Origin: Sambucus nigra
Lineage: Eukaryota > Streptophyta > Magnoliopsida > Dipsacales > Adoxaceae
NCBI GenBank assembly: GCA_949130495.1
Contig: OX422216.1
Location: 100,261,967-100,325,966, forward strand
Direction of reading: 5' to 3'
DNA length: 64,000 bases
Part shown: in pieces, positions 35,701-46,614 of the stretch
How positions within the stretch are numbered: the stretch's first letter is position 1
Layout of the letters: every line of letters begins with the position of its first letter
Notes under the pieces: model-generated
What the model saw: only the letters and a program-made list of their open reading frames with translations
Told to the model about the DNA's origin: nothing
Database searches by the model: none
Translations under genes and position numbers: made by a program

Positions 35701-36000
35701 TATGATAAGAGATGTGCAGAATCTCACGGATATGATCGCCTCCCTAAATTGGTTCATCTCGAAGTCATCCGAAAGGTGCCAGCCATTCTTCCAGTTGTTA
35801 AAGAAAAGAAAAAATGTGGAGTGGAATGAGGATTTCTCGAAGGCATTAGAGGAGCTCAAAGCTTACCTCAGCACACCATCCTTGCTCATAATACCTCAAG
35901 AGAACGATTCCCTGTACCTATACCTCATAGTTTCCATCCACGTTGTCAGTTCTTCACTGGTATGCGAAAGAATGGGGATCTAGCACCTAGTCTATTACGC
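35701..36000 (+). pseudogene. pol: Tat RNase H (first domain)
   Basis: The frame reads NLTDMIASLNWFISKSSERCQPFF, the RT connection segment, then FSKALEELKAYLSTPSLL and a degraded RNase H start. The catalytic DAS motif region is replaced by YLIVSIHVV. Non-functional. Confidence 0.65.
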
Positions 36001-36319
36001 GAGCAAGACTCTCTTGGATGCCGAACATCGATACCTACCATTGGAAAATCTCTCCTTTGCACTAGTTGTAGCCTCAAGAAAATTAAAACATTATTTTGAA
36101 GCCCACTCCATCATTGTACTTGCGTCCCAACCTCTCAGAGCAGTACTACGACAGGCGAACCTGTCAGGCAGAATATCAAAATAGTCAGTCGAGTTCGGGC
36201 GATCCGACATTCAGTTCCAGCCAAGGAATGCTATCAAAGGACAAGTTATCGCCGACTTCATCGCAGAATTTATAGGAGAACACCCTTGCGATCCAACTCA
36301 AACTATTCATAAGCAGGAA

Positions 36320-36766
36320 GTTCCCTCGGTATCAGGCATCTGGAGACAGTTCGTTGACGGTGCCTCCAACTCCAAGGGGGAATGAGTAGGCATCGTGTCG
36401 ATTACCCCTGAAGATGCAATACTCGAGTAAGGAATCAAGCTTGTATTTTAAGCCTCCAATAACGAAGCAGAATATGAAGCACTGATAGAAGGCCTACAGA
36501 AGGCACACATGCTGGGGGCAAAGCAACTCCAAGTGTTCGGCGACTCACAGTTGGTCTCCAACCAGATAAGTGGTGACTTCAATGCTAGGGATCAGAGGAT
36601 GGCGGCCTACCTCGCCACAGCGAAGAAATTAATGAATAACTTCAAACAGGTCAGCGTCCAACAATTTCCCAGAGGACAGAATAGCCATGTTGACGCCCTA
36701 GCGGCCTTGAGCTCAGCAATCAATTTTGGCTTGAAGAGAATAATTCTGATTGACTTCCTCGCCTAG
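36320..36766 (+). pseudogene. pol: Additional (archaeal-type) RNase H of Tat
   Basis: Translation shows [41 protein letters not shown] and a late HVDALAAL. These carry the D, E, D, D catalytic residues in a second RNase H fold. A second, archaeal-like RNase H after the standard one is characteristic of Tat elements. Stops occur at 36384, 36429 and 36450 regions, between otherwise conserved blocks. Confidence 0.75.
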
Positions 36767-36989
36767 CCAAGCATCAACCAGATCAACGAACTGCCAAACG
36801 TGGGACATTTTCTCCAGATTGAGACAGCCCCCAGTTGGATTGACCCCTTAAGGGATTATTTGAAGGACGATGCGCTACCAGATGATAAAAAGACCGTTCA
36901 TCAGATAAGAGTCAAAGTAGCTCTCTTTCACTTATCTCCTGAGGGAAAATAATACAAAAGATCTTTTACTGGTCTTTACCTCCAATGCG

Positions 36990-38073
36990 TTCACCTGAAG
37001 GACGTCGAGCAAGTTCTTCACGAACTCCATGAGGGAATCTATGGGAGTCACATTAGGGACAGGTCGCTAGCTTTTCGAGCAATGAAAGAAGGCTACTGGT
37101 GGCCATACATGCAGAAGGACGCAAGAGTTTATGCTCGCAAATGCAAAAAATGCCAACTTCACGCTCCTATGGTTCACCAGCCAGCCAACGACCTGAAGTC
37201 ACTTATCAGCCCATAGCCTTTCGCCCAATGGGGAATGGACATCCTAGTCCCTCTTTCTACTATAGTCGGTAATCGTAAGTATATGTTAGTCGCAATATAC
37301 TACTTTACCAAATGGATATAGGCATAGCCGCTGACAAACATTCGAGACACGGACATGATAAGATTCATATGGAGGAATATTGTCACTCGTTTTGGAATCC
37401 TTAAGACCATCATCACTGATAACGGAATCCAGTTCAAAAGTGGCCTCTTTCTGGGTTTCTGTAGCGACCACGAGATCAAGGACTACTACAGTTCTATAGC
37501 ATACCCTCAGATCAACGGGCAAACCGAAGCTTCCAACAAAATAGTGATCGACAGATTGAAGAAGCGGTTGGAGAGAGCCAAAGGGGCATGGGTAAATGAA
37601 CTACCCCACATCCTATGGGCTTACCGCACTACCCCACGACGAGCAACTGGGGAAACCCTGTTCGCACTAACATATGGTATGGGGGTAATCATTCCTTTGG
37701 AATTTGGCCTCCCTAATATGCGGTCCACCCTGGTCAACCTAGGCCATAACGATCCAACATTGCTCGTTAAACTTGACCTAGGTGAGGAACGAAGAGATCT
37801 AGCTCTAGTGAAATTAGTTAGTTATGAGCTATAGCTAGGCTGGCACTACAACAAGAAGGTCAATCCAAGAGCATTCCAAGTTGGGGACTACGTCCTAAGA
37901 AAAGTTCTTGGCAGCGCTGTAAAATCATCGGACGACAAACTAGGGCCAAATTGGGAGGGACCATTCAAGGTGATAAGAGACAACCTACAAGGAGCCTATC
38001 ACTTAGAAATGCTGGAGGGCGGGGAGATACCTAGAGCTTGGAATGCAACCATTTTGAAGAAATTCTACTTATA
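36990..38073 (+). pseudogene. pol: Tat integrase
   Basis: An HHCC zinc module (LHEGIYGSHIRDRSL...GYWWPYMQKDA...CKKCQLHA) is followed by the catalytic core: GMDILVPL, then ITDNGIQFKSG (37355-37834 frame), and INGQTEASNKIV with the final Glu. The D-D-E residues are all visible, but several stops lie between 37216 and 37330 and at about 37833. The C-terminal domain (GDYVLRKV, GPFKVIRDN, WNATILKKFY) ends at about 38073. The frame is mostly conserved but not continuous. Confidence 0.8.
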
Positions 38074-38719
38074 GTTTTTCTTTGATCTTTTTTAACCTAG
38101 TGTCGAAATTTTCAATTCGTTTATGATTAATAAAAATTTATTTGGCAGTAGCATGCTATGAAGTATTGATTTTTCTCAATTAAATTATAATTCATGCACA
38201 TTTTTCAAGTCACAGGCTCTCCTCTTAACATATAAAAGTAGAGTATTACCCTCCTTAGGTTTTCATCATCAAACACAAATAACCTCCTAGTATTGCCCCT
38301 GACAATATATGAAGCCCTACAGGGGACCCTTAGGCAGCACGGCCAACCCAGGTTGGTCACCAATAATGTTTGGCTCAAAAAATCTACTCGAATGGAACAT
38401 CCAACACCAAGTGTGTCCTCACTATCGCCACACTTAGACCTAAGGAAGTGTGACGACACAAACTAAAAGGCAAAGTGAGGAAGAATGGTATCCTATAAGC
38501 ATACTGGGCAGAATGGTATCCTATAAGCATACTCACTCAACAAACCAAATCTGCCTATATCAAATCTAGTTGCCTAAGAAGAGCCCAAGATAGTCGAACA
38601 AGAAATCAATGAAGTAAAAAATACACAACATATGTTTAGTCAGTGAATCACCCAAAACATAACTATTTTATTACATCATTACATATACAAAGAGTTACAT
38701 GTGCTGAGAAAAATAAATC

Positions 38720-40709
38720 CTAATGAGGATCAGGTCTCCGAGTAAGATAGTCAGCCACTTGTGCTTTTCGGCCATCTTCTGGGCGAGGAGCTAATTCTTC
38801 CTCGACTTCATTTGAATCTGGTTCTAATAGTTGCCTTGGGATGGTATCTATGGGAACCCATTGATCATCCCTTTTGAATGGGTTCGACATCAAAGTTGAG
38901 GGGGGAGATCTCATGACGATACCATAGGATAGAGTTCCTAGGGACCTGTAACTCCCTAAGAGCACTCAACCATCCTCTAATGAAGGATAACTCTTCAACC
39001 TCCCCCAACTTCGTCGGAGCATCGGTCCAACCCTGATCATAACCATCAGCCCACACTCGTCGAGGACCTTACTTGAACAGGTGCCTCAGTAAGGTAACAT
39101 CTCTTTGAAGACTGGCAGCTATCACATACGCCCGATGAACATCACCTCGAAGCTCAGAAATTTCCCTAGACAAACCACTGTCATCAGTACCATCTCACGG
39201 TTCGGTCGAGGAAGAGGAACCATGCAAAACTCGAGGAGCAATGCTTGGCGCATTCTCCCTAAGTCGCGAGACTTCTCTCCTTAGATCATCGTTCTCTTGT
39301 TAAAGTACCTCTCCAACTTGATTGATCTCAGAGGCATCCAGAAGCTTGGCCTTCAGAGTATCCACTTCTTCTTGAACAGAAGCATCGATCTCCTCCATCT
39401 CCTGGAGCCTGTCCTTCAGCTTCGCAACGAGCTCTGACTGGTCCTTATAGTCTTGATTTCTTGACCTAAGAGACTTGAAGATCCTTATAAAGGCTTTACA
39501 AACTCGATTGCTCGCGTCAAGTCCAAGAATTTTTCCTAACTGAGAGGTAGCAAGAATATACTCCTTAACAACGATGAGATACAAACCATATAAGCATTAA
39601 AGAACAAATAAATCAGTACGCAGAAGGGAACTGAATTTCATTTCATTAAAATAAGGTTTAAAGTACATCATTAAAAAGAAAAAATAACAAAAATATAAAG
39701 GGCTCCCTAAAAAAGACTAGCTGGTAACCTCAGTCTTCTCTGAGGTCGCTGGTTGCTTCTCCTTGTCTGCGGTAGCTCTAGGTATGCCTCCTTCAGATGG
39801 AGCAGTCACTGTCCCCTGGTCAAAAGGAGTACCAGCAGAAGTGGTCTGGACAACTAGAGCACCTTCATCGATAGCAGGAGCAGGCGTCTCATCCACAATA
39901 GGCTTGGGGCCAGGGTCATGCTCGTCAAAGAGGGGGAGTCAATATCCACCTCGGTAGCAAGCAAGGCCTTGTCCCAACCCTTCTTGAAGTTGAGATGGCT
40001 AATATAACCAATCTGAACCTCAGCATCCTTGTACGCTGTGACCCATCTAGTGTTGTACGAGCTCTCCTTGAGGGTGGCAGCCTCAGATTCCACCTTCTTC
40101 ACCTTCCCAGCAAGCACCTTGTTCTCCTCAACCACAACCAGCTTGCTCATGCAGACCAAGTCATAGGAATGCCTCAGCTCTTCGAGCTCCTTGGTCGCTG
40201 CCTCTTTATCTTTGTTGGCTTGGGCCAAGGTGAGGTCAGAAGGATTTTTAGTAGAATTGGCAATCTTCAAGCTAGCCTCCAGCTCGGCATTTTTCCTATC
40301 CATCTCAGCGTTCTTCCTCGCCAGCTCGTCATGGCTGTGGTAAAGGACGGTGAAATCAGACATAAACTGTAGAGAAAAGGAAAAAATTAGCAGAGAAAGT
40401 ATTGAAAATAGCATTGCAAGAAAAGAAAGGTAAAACAGGCCTACCAAGGCTAGCCCCTGACTCGCCTTCAGGGCTAACTGGTTGGTCCCTATATTTGTCA
40501 ACCTCTGGCGATCAGTTGGCAGCACTTCTCTCTCAAGGACTGTCGGAGCTAACTGATGGGTAAGAGCAACAGAAGCCCCCTCAGCCATAGCGGACACGGG
40601 CACTAGAGAGCCCTCATTTGTCCTCACCTATTCTCTCTTCTTCTCTCTCCTACTTCTCCCTTTCTATCCTTTTTCTCTCTTCCACCTTTTTCTTATCCTC
40701 TTCCTTTTA

Positions 40710-40764
<55 letters not shown>

Positions 40765-41908
40765 GTGCCTCCTTCTTTTTCTTCCTCTCCTGCTCATGAT
40801 CAACAGTTTGAGAGCCAGTGGCATTATCCTCTCTCCCAAATTTCTTCTTCTTCTTCAACCCGTGAGCAAGCAGCGCATTGTCTTCATCATCATCTTGGAT
40901 CAAAAATTTCCTAGGAGGGGAGCCATATCATCCTCGCTTGAGCTACTTGAATCCTCTAAATCCTCCAGAGCCTCGAACCCTCCTCCGAGATGGAAGATTC
41001 TTCGCTACTGGAGCTCTCCTCACTATAATCACCTTCAACACTACCCTTGTTATCTCCCTCGTTCTCTTCACTCGAGCTTCTTTCTTACTCATCTAATGGA
41101 ATTGGTTCAGCAGCGACCTCTTCTATAATATCTAACTGAGGAATGTTATCCACGGGTTGTGCAATGAAACTAGATCTAATGTTCTTATACTCCAAAAGGA
41201 TAACTGTTGATCGCGAATGCTCACCGTCAGCCAAATAGTCCCTGATCTTCTAAGCCTTGACCAACTCAGTAGCTCAAATCTCGCGAAGAGCATGTTCTGA
41301 GTTCTTTATCTTCGCTGAGAAAAGATAAGAGGAAAATATAAGATAGGCAGTACATTAACAGAGAATCAATGAGTAGAATAAGAGCTATGCCTACCTATAT
41401 ATTCCTCCCCGTAAAAGGGAATCACATGTCTCCCGGACCTCGCCCCTTCAGTATGGGGAGGGTACTGCCAGTTCCTGGCAATAAACCCCTCTTGTTAGTA
41501 GTTCTTGTGGGAATCAGGTAGATTGATAACCAATACCCTATCAGGACTCCTAGCCTTCAGATAAAGGAGACCAGAGCTTATTCGAGAGAAAGAATAACAA
41601 TAGCAAATTTCAGCAAGCCCTAGATTGGTGCCATAGAGCTGATTAATTCTATGTACACCAATGATAATTTTCCAAACATTTGGCGAGCACTGTGCAGGAA
41701 CTATATAGAAGTAACTAAAAAAATGCAAAAAACAACGATTTGGGGGGAAAGTAAGACCACCCTGAGACAACAGAAGAACATGTATACAGTGACCATCCTC
41801 AATATCTCTAACATTATGAGGAACAGGGGCACATTCAATATCTACCCAGTCCGAAATATTGTAGAACTTCCTAAAGTCAGCTATTGACCTATTGCCTATT
41901 TTAGCCAT
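38720..41908 (-). pseudogene. Antisense ORF of Tat element (Transposase_28-like)
   Basis: This gene is encoded on the opposite strand downstream of pol. Exon 1 (41908-41395) contains GGLTFPPNRCFLHFF, NVWKIIIGVHRI, GLLYLKARSPDRVL and NLPDSHKNY, the pattern of the 'putative gypsy type transposon' domain (Pfam Transposase_28). A GT...AG intron fits 41394-41315. Exon 2 is acidic, then Lys/Arg-rich, with a (TC)n expansion. A second intron fits 40444-40367. Exon 3 (40366 to about 39860) is a long coiled coil (HDELARKNAEMDRKNAELEA, KEAATKELEELRHSYD). More coiled coil continues at 39584-39300 and a tail to 38720. Stops are present. Function is unknown; antisense ORFs are known in Tat elements. Confidence 0.68.
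40719..40760. repeat. (TC)n microsatellite
   Basis: About 21 TC units inside the antisense ORF, encoding an Arg-Glu repeat on the minus strand. Confidence 0.92.
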
Positions 41909-42335
41909 CAGACAAGAAAACCCCTAATAATGATAATGAAGAGATTCCAACAGTTTAAGAAAAGAGAATGAGTATGAAGAACTTACTAAGTAAGAGTCAG
42001 ATTGAGATAATGTAAGGCCACAAGCAAAGAAGATGGGAAGACAAGGAAAAAGCTTGAAGATGAAAGATGGGACCTGGAAGTGAGAAAGCACAGTAACAAG
42101 TTGGAGAAATATAGAGAATACAAAGAAGTTTGAAGCGACGTCAGGGAATGGCCTCTCCAAACCGGTTTAAACCCTCTCAATCATGATGCACAGGAAACGA
42201 AGAAAATCTGTCGCCTAAATCTACTCGAGAAAGATGCTTCAATCCCATGGTGCTACGCGATCCACAAAAATGCCACTAAGGCTATTATTTAAAATTATTA
42301 AGCCCAAATTATGATCCAAAAATTTTAGGGGCAAT

Positions 42336-42747
42336 TGTGGGTACCTCGATTAATTATTTCGGCTCAGGTGAGTAGCTCGATTAAGTCCGACCCAAAGTCT
42401 AGAGGCCTCATGCATAACTGATTCAGTTATGACCCATTCAACCCCTAAAATCTCTCAAGAGATATTCTAGGGATTATGGGTTAACATGGAGGAGTCCAAC
42501 ACCCCCACTCCCTGAAAAATGGCATGTATATATCAAACCCTTAGCCCGGGACAAAGGGCACGCAATTGTAACACTCCCCTGGAGTAAAGAGAAATATAAT
42601 ACAAAGAGAGCACCACCATGGACGTAGCTCATTTTGCTGAACCACGTATATCTTGTGTTGTGTGTGATTACAGTTGTTTTATGATCTTTATTTATTCTGG
42701 TGATCGCATTTGCTTATTCTTTTGTGCTCAGATTTATTATCACCACA
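42336..42747 (+). repeat. 3' LTR of Tat element
   Basis: Starts TGTGGGTACC after the purine-containing AATTTTAGGGGCAAT, the likely polypurine tract, and ends ATCACCACA. Differences from the 5' LTR are few and mostly transitions. Confidence 0.88.
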
Positions 42748-43290
42748 TAAGGTGTTCGTGTCTTTTATGAGGCTCTTTGGATTTTTTTCGTATAGTGACA
42801 TATTTTTAAGCGTAAGTCTAGATACTATCAAATTATCATCATATTTTCAAATCGGGAGCCCCATTACTAAGAGGTCAGTTCCTATGAGTTATATTGATTC
42901 CCTGTGAGGTGTTGATGCCTCTTACGGGGCCGTTTGGAGGCTATTTTAGGTTTTGGTCCTCTAGCGACATGTTTTAAGCTTAAGTCATGAGATTTTCAAA
43001 CTATCATCGTATTCTCAAATCAGGAGTTCCATGAGTATGCAGTCGGTTCTTTCGAGTTACATTGATCATGTGCGAGGTATTCGTGCCTTTTATGGGCTGT
43101 TTGGTTGCTGTTTTGGGTCTTCACCCTCTAACGACATATTTTTAAGCCTGACTATATAATTGTAAATTATCATCATATGCTCAAATTGGGAGTTCCGTGA
43201 CTACATGGTCATTTCCAACGAGTTATATTGGTCATGTGCGAGGTGTTCGTGCCTCTTACGGGGCCTTTAGGGAGATGTTTTGTTAAGCCC
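42748..43290 (+). repeat. ~170-bp tandem array, right part
   Basis: About three more copies of the same unit as 30390-32088, resuming exactly at the Tat element boundary (GGTGTTCGTG). This shows that the Tat element inserted into a pre-existing array. Confidence 0.85.
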
Positions 43291-43499
43291 AGTTTGAAAA
43301 GGCTAAGATGTCGCATGAATGAGAGGCTCTATGTTCTTTCTAGCCATGGAATGGGTGGTGTAGGATTTATCCAACAAATAAAAACCATTTCAACACTTAG
43401 GATCATTAATTCAATAACAACAACAAACTCTTAGTGATGGTGGTGTCCTAGCCACTACTGATTATGCCGCCATATATGGTCTATAAACTCTTACCTATA

Positions 43500-43980
43500 A
43501 AGTCCAACATAGAGTTGAATGTCTCAAATTTTTACCGTCTATTTATTTGATGTAAATTTCCATTATACTATCATAATGTATAAAGTCCAACATTTTCAAA
43601 TAAAAAGAAACTTTCGGGTACTCAGTTAATATCAACAATACATAATCAACTTCAAACCCTAAATAACAACATTCACCAAATTTTAATCAATAAATAATAA
43701 TATTCAATCAACATTTACAATGTACAATTAATTTCAAGCCCTAAATAACAATACACAATAAAGTTCTAGCCCTAAATCAATATACACATTCAATATCAAC
43801 AATACCCGATTAATGTCAAACCTAAATAGATCAACACATAATTAATATTAACACACAACCAAAATAACAACCCACATAATTAAAATAACACAATTAATAT
43901 TAACATAACTAAAATAACAACACACAATTAATATTAATACACACAAAAATAATAGGTAAGATTAGGACAATACTTGAAAG
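43500..43980. repeat. AT-rich quasi-repeats
   Basis: Irregular ATTAATATTAACACACAA and AAATAACAACA units, comparable in position to 30151-30389 on the other side of the array. The same sequence is at about 50820-51300. No gene. Confidence 0.6.
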
Positions 43981-44059
43981 CGAGAGTTAGAGGAGAGAGA
44001 GGCAGAGCATGGTGGTTAGAGACAGAGAGAGAAATCGTGAAATGAAAAAAGAGTTGGGA

Positions 44060-44545
44060 CTTTTTATGCATAGGGTATGATCACGGTTTTATACCTTGAC
44101 CCCAGGACATGATCTTTTATTTTTTTACACGTCATGAACCTGATCACGGTCTAGGACCGTGGCATGGGTGGTGATGTGTAAAAAAAGGTCATGCTTTGGA
44201 GTCGCATCCTAGAACGGTGACTACCTCCCCTGACAATTTCAAAATGGTCACAGCCCGTGACTGTAACCAATCTCAACTAAAACCCTAACATTTGTCATGC
44301 TTGTGATCACGGTCCCGGACCATGACCCACTTTGGTGAGAGTTTTGGCGCTCATTTGGTGGCGGGTGTGGTCACGAACCAAGGTTGTAACCCTTGTGATC
44401 ACGTCTATGTCAATGATCGAAACTATTTAATGACACACTTTTGCTTGGTCATGGCCTTTGTCACGTGCTTTTGGCTCTTGTCATGGTCGTGCGTCATGAC
44501 CACCTGGTTACGATCTTGGATCGTGATCAATTTGCCTTGACTATT
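44060..44545. repeat. Palindrome-rich subterminal block, right
   Basis: Many GATCACGG, GGTCACAG, CCATGACC and TCATGACC motifs in both orientations, the same class as 29716-30150. It is followed by TTTGTGGTGTACTG (44551-44564), whose reverse complement resembles a CACTA-type terminus. Two short frames here are chance. Confidence 0.6.
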
Positions 44546-44564
44546 CTCGATTTGTGGTGTACTG

Positions 44565-46610
44565 TACAGATTTTCATAGTTTGAGATAAAATATTTTGAA
44601 TGCATCTCAATTATTACGATATGATATCAACTCCCTATTTATTTTGTGAACCTTTCAGTAGTGGTAGATTCGAAATTTCAATCTCTCGTGATCAAAATGA
44701 ACATAAGTCACCAAAATTTCTAGTAAGCTCTACGAACCGACATTCATATAAATAGTATATATATATATATATATATAAGTAAACATAAAGCATTCTCACA
44801 AACATGATTCTCATTTCAAAATGAATAAGAAAATTCTTTATTAATCAAAATAACATGTCCTTACATGGTTTTAAGAAATGTCACATGATAAGAATGATAT
44901 TTTAAATTTTAATTTTTTTTATATTTTAATATTGGAACTTGGTTAATCTTAATAATAAAATATGCTAATTTTTTCACTTACGGTGTTCATTGTTTACTTT
45001 TCTCAATGAGTCCAAAGTGTGTTTAGATTACTTGAGGATGTCATTCAGTTGAATTTCACGGAATTCTAGTTATTATAAAGACCCTAGATGACTTCGAAAA
45101 ACCCCATCTTCATTCGTGCTTATAATTTTTGTTATTTAAGGATATATACATAAAGATAGAAACTTCATAATGGACGTCAGACCATTATAAGAGGTTATAA
45201 ATCACTTTATATTATGCCTCATTGTTGTTATTAAAATACATCACGTTCCCCAGCACATTTCGAGGATCATTAATGAGGATGAGGTCTTGAGACAGTCCTA
45301 ACACCATCAAAATTAATCTGTGTATAAACCACAACAATATTATGTTAATTGCACATGGATTTATGTGTACAAATGATTGGATTTTGGTTGGTTGGCATGG
45401 TTAATTAATTCAAATTTTCAATTAATATGAAAAAATAATCGAGACAAGATCCAGATAATCATTATAAGGATTGAATTTGTTTCACTTGTGGTGATGACTT
45501 CAAGTTTACCTTAGAACTTGTGGTGTGTGTTACTTTTTATAAATGATATATTCAACATGTTTCCCGTAGTAGAATATCAATAAAATGACTTTTAATAAAT
45601 TCTTAGTATAGCGGGCCTATATATTTTTTTTCCTTTTTTATATTAGGAATGTGTTTAAATAATATTTTAGTACACGTGCAAAAAACATTTCAATATAAAG
45701 AAAGCGTGTTTATGTTTTTGGTATATTATTAATATTCATTTGTCCCACAACATTTATTAACTTTTTTTACGTTCTTTGATTATATTCCACAAGATGAGTT
45801 ACAGTGTACATGGATCTTCAAAAGCATGATAATGGGTCAAAGACTAATTATATCCTTGAAATGAAAAATAATAGAATGTGTGAGAAACTACAAAAAGTTG
45901 TAGTCATAAGAGCTGCCATCTATATTGTGACGTCGAGGATACTATATATAAGCTATAAACATGTTAGTTAAGACATAGATATGTCAAGTAATAATGATGA
46001 ATTAGTGTCATGTATAATAGGTCCAGTATATCGACCAAAAAAAAAAGTATAATAGGTCAAGTAAGAACTCGACACAGACTTTATGTGAAGGACCTTCAAG
46101 GATTTAATAAAGATTTATTTGTCATCATTTTTATATTTTTATTTTTTTAATTTTAAATGGGACAGTGTCATTCTCAGCAGAAATAATGATGAGTAGTTAC
46201 AAAAAAGTTATAAGCAATTTTGAGTGATTATATAGATTTTTTATAATTCTAAAAACATATGAAAATAAAGCCTAAATACATTTTTATAGATGAAATTTCA
46301 GCAAAAAAAACTATTTAATAAATGATACATTTAGAATAATGAGACTGAATTCCCTATTATAAAATCACCAGTAGGGATTACGTTACTTTTAATCGAAATA
46401 TCATTAATCGAAGTTTAATGATTAATTATTTTTTGTCCCTTGCAGAATGTTAGCACAAATTTCTATGCATTGAGGATGAGTTATAAATCCTTATTGAAAT
46501 TCGATTATGGAACTGAAAGTCTGAAGTAACAAGAGCGTGTAAAGGAACTCCTCTTATGACAACATAAGAAGTGACATTCTTTCTTGAAAGAGTTATTGGG
46601 ATTGCTGTAA
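44565..46610. other. AT-rich spacer with (AT)n, no gene
   Basis: An (AT)11 tract lies at 44756-44777. No coding motif, RNA gene or terminal repeat was recognised. The same spacer recurs in the right copy. Confidence 0.55.
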
Positions 46611-46614
46611 TATA

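Larger units (their letters stand above)
32089..42747 (+). mobile_element. Tat-lineage Gypsy retrotransposon with antisense ORF
   Basis: LTRs at 32089-32496 and 42336-42747 both start TGTGGGTACC and end CACCACA. The left flank TGAAG and right flank TAAG, followed on the right by GTGTTCG of the array, fit a 5-bp duplication with one base lost. The internal order is gag, protease, RT, RNase H, an extra RNase H, integrase and then an antisense ORF. The extra RNase H and antisense ORF place it in the Tat lineage of Gypsy. The coding parts carry many stops, and C-to-T decay is evident at CpG sites. Confidence 0.88.

Noticed and set aside
40664..40914. Plus-strand Ser/Leu-rich and minus-strand Arg-Glu-rich frames
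   Set aside because: Driven by the (TC)n tract; the minus-strand one is only part of the decayed antisense ORF, not a separate gene.
44322..44605. Overlapping 72- and 60-codon frames, repeated at 51640-51923
   Set aside because: They lie in palindrome-rich transposon DNA, occur on both strands and match no family.
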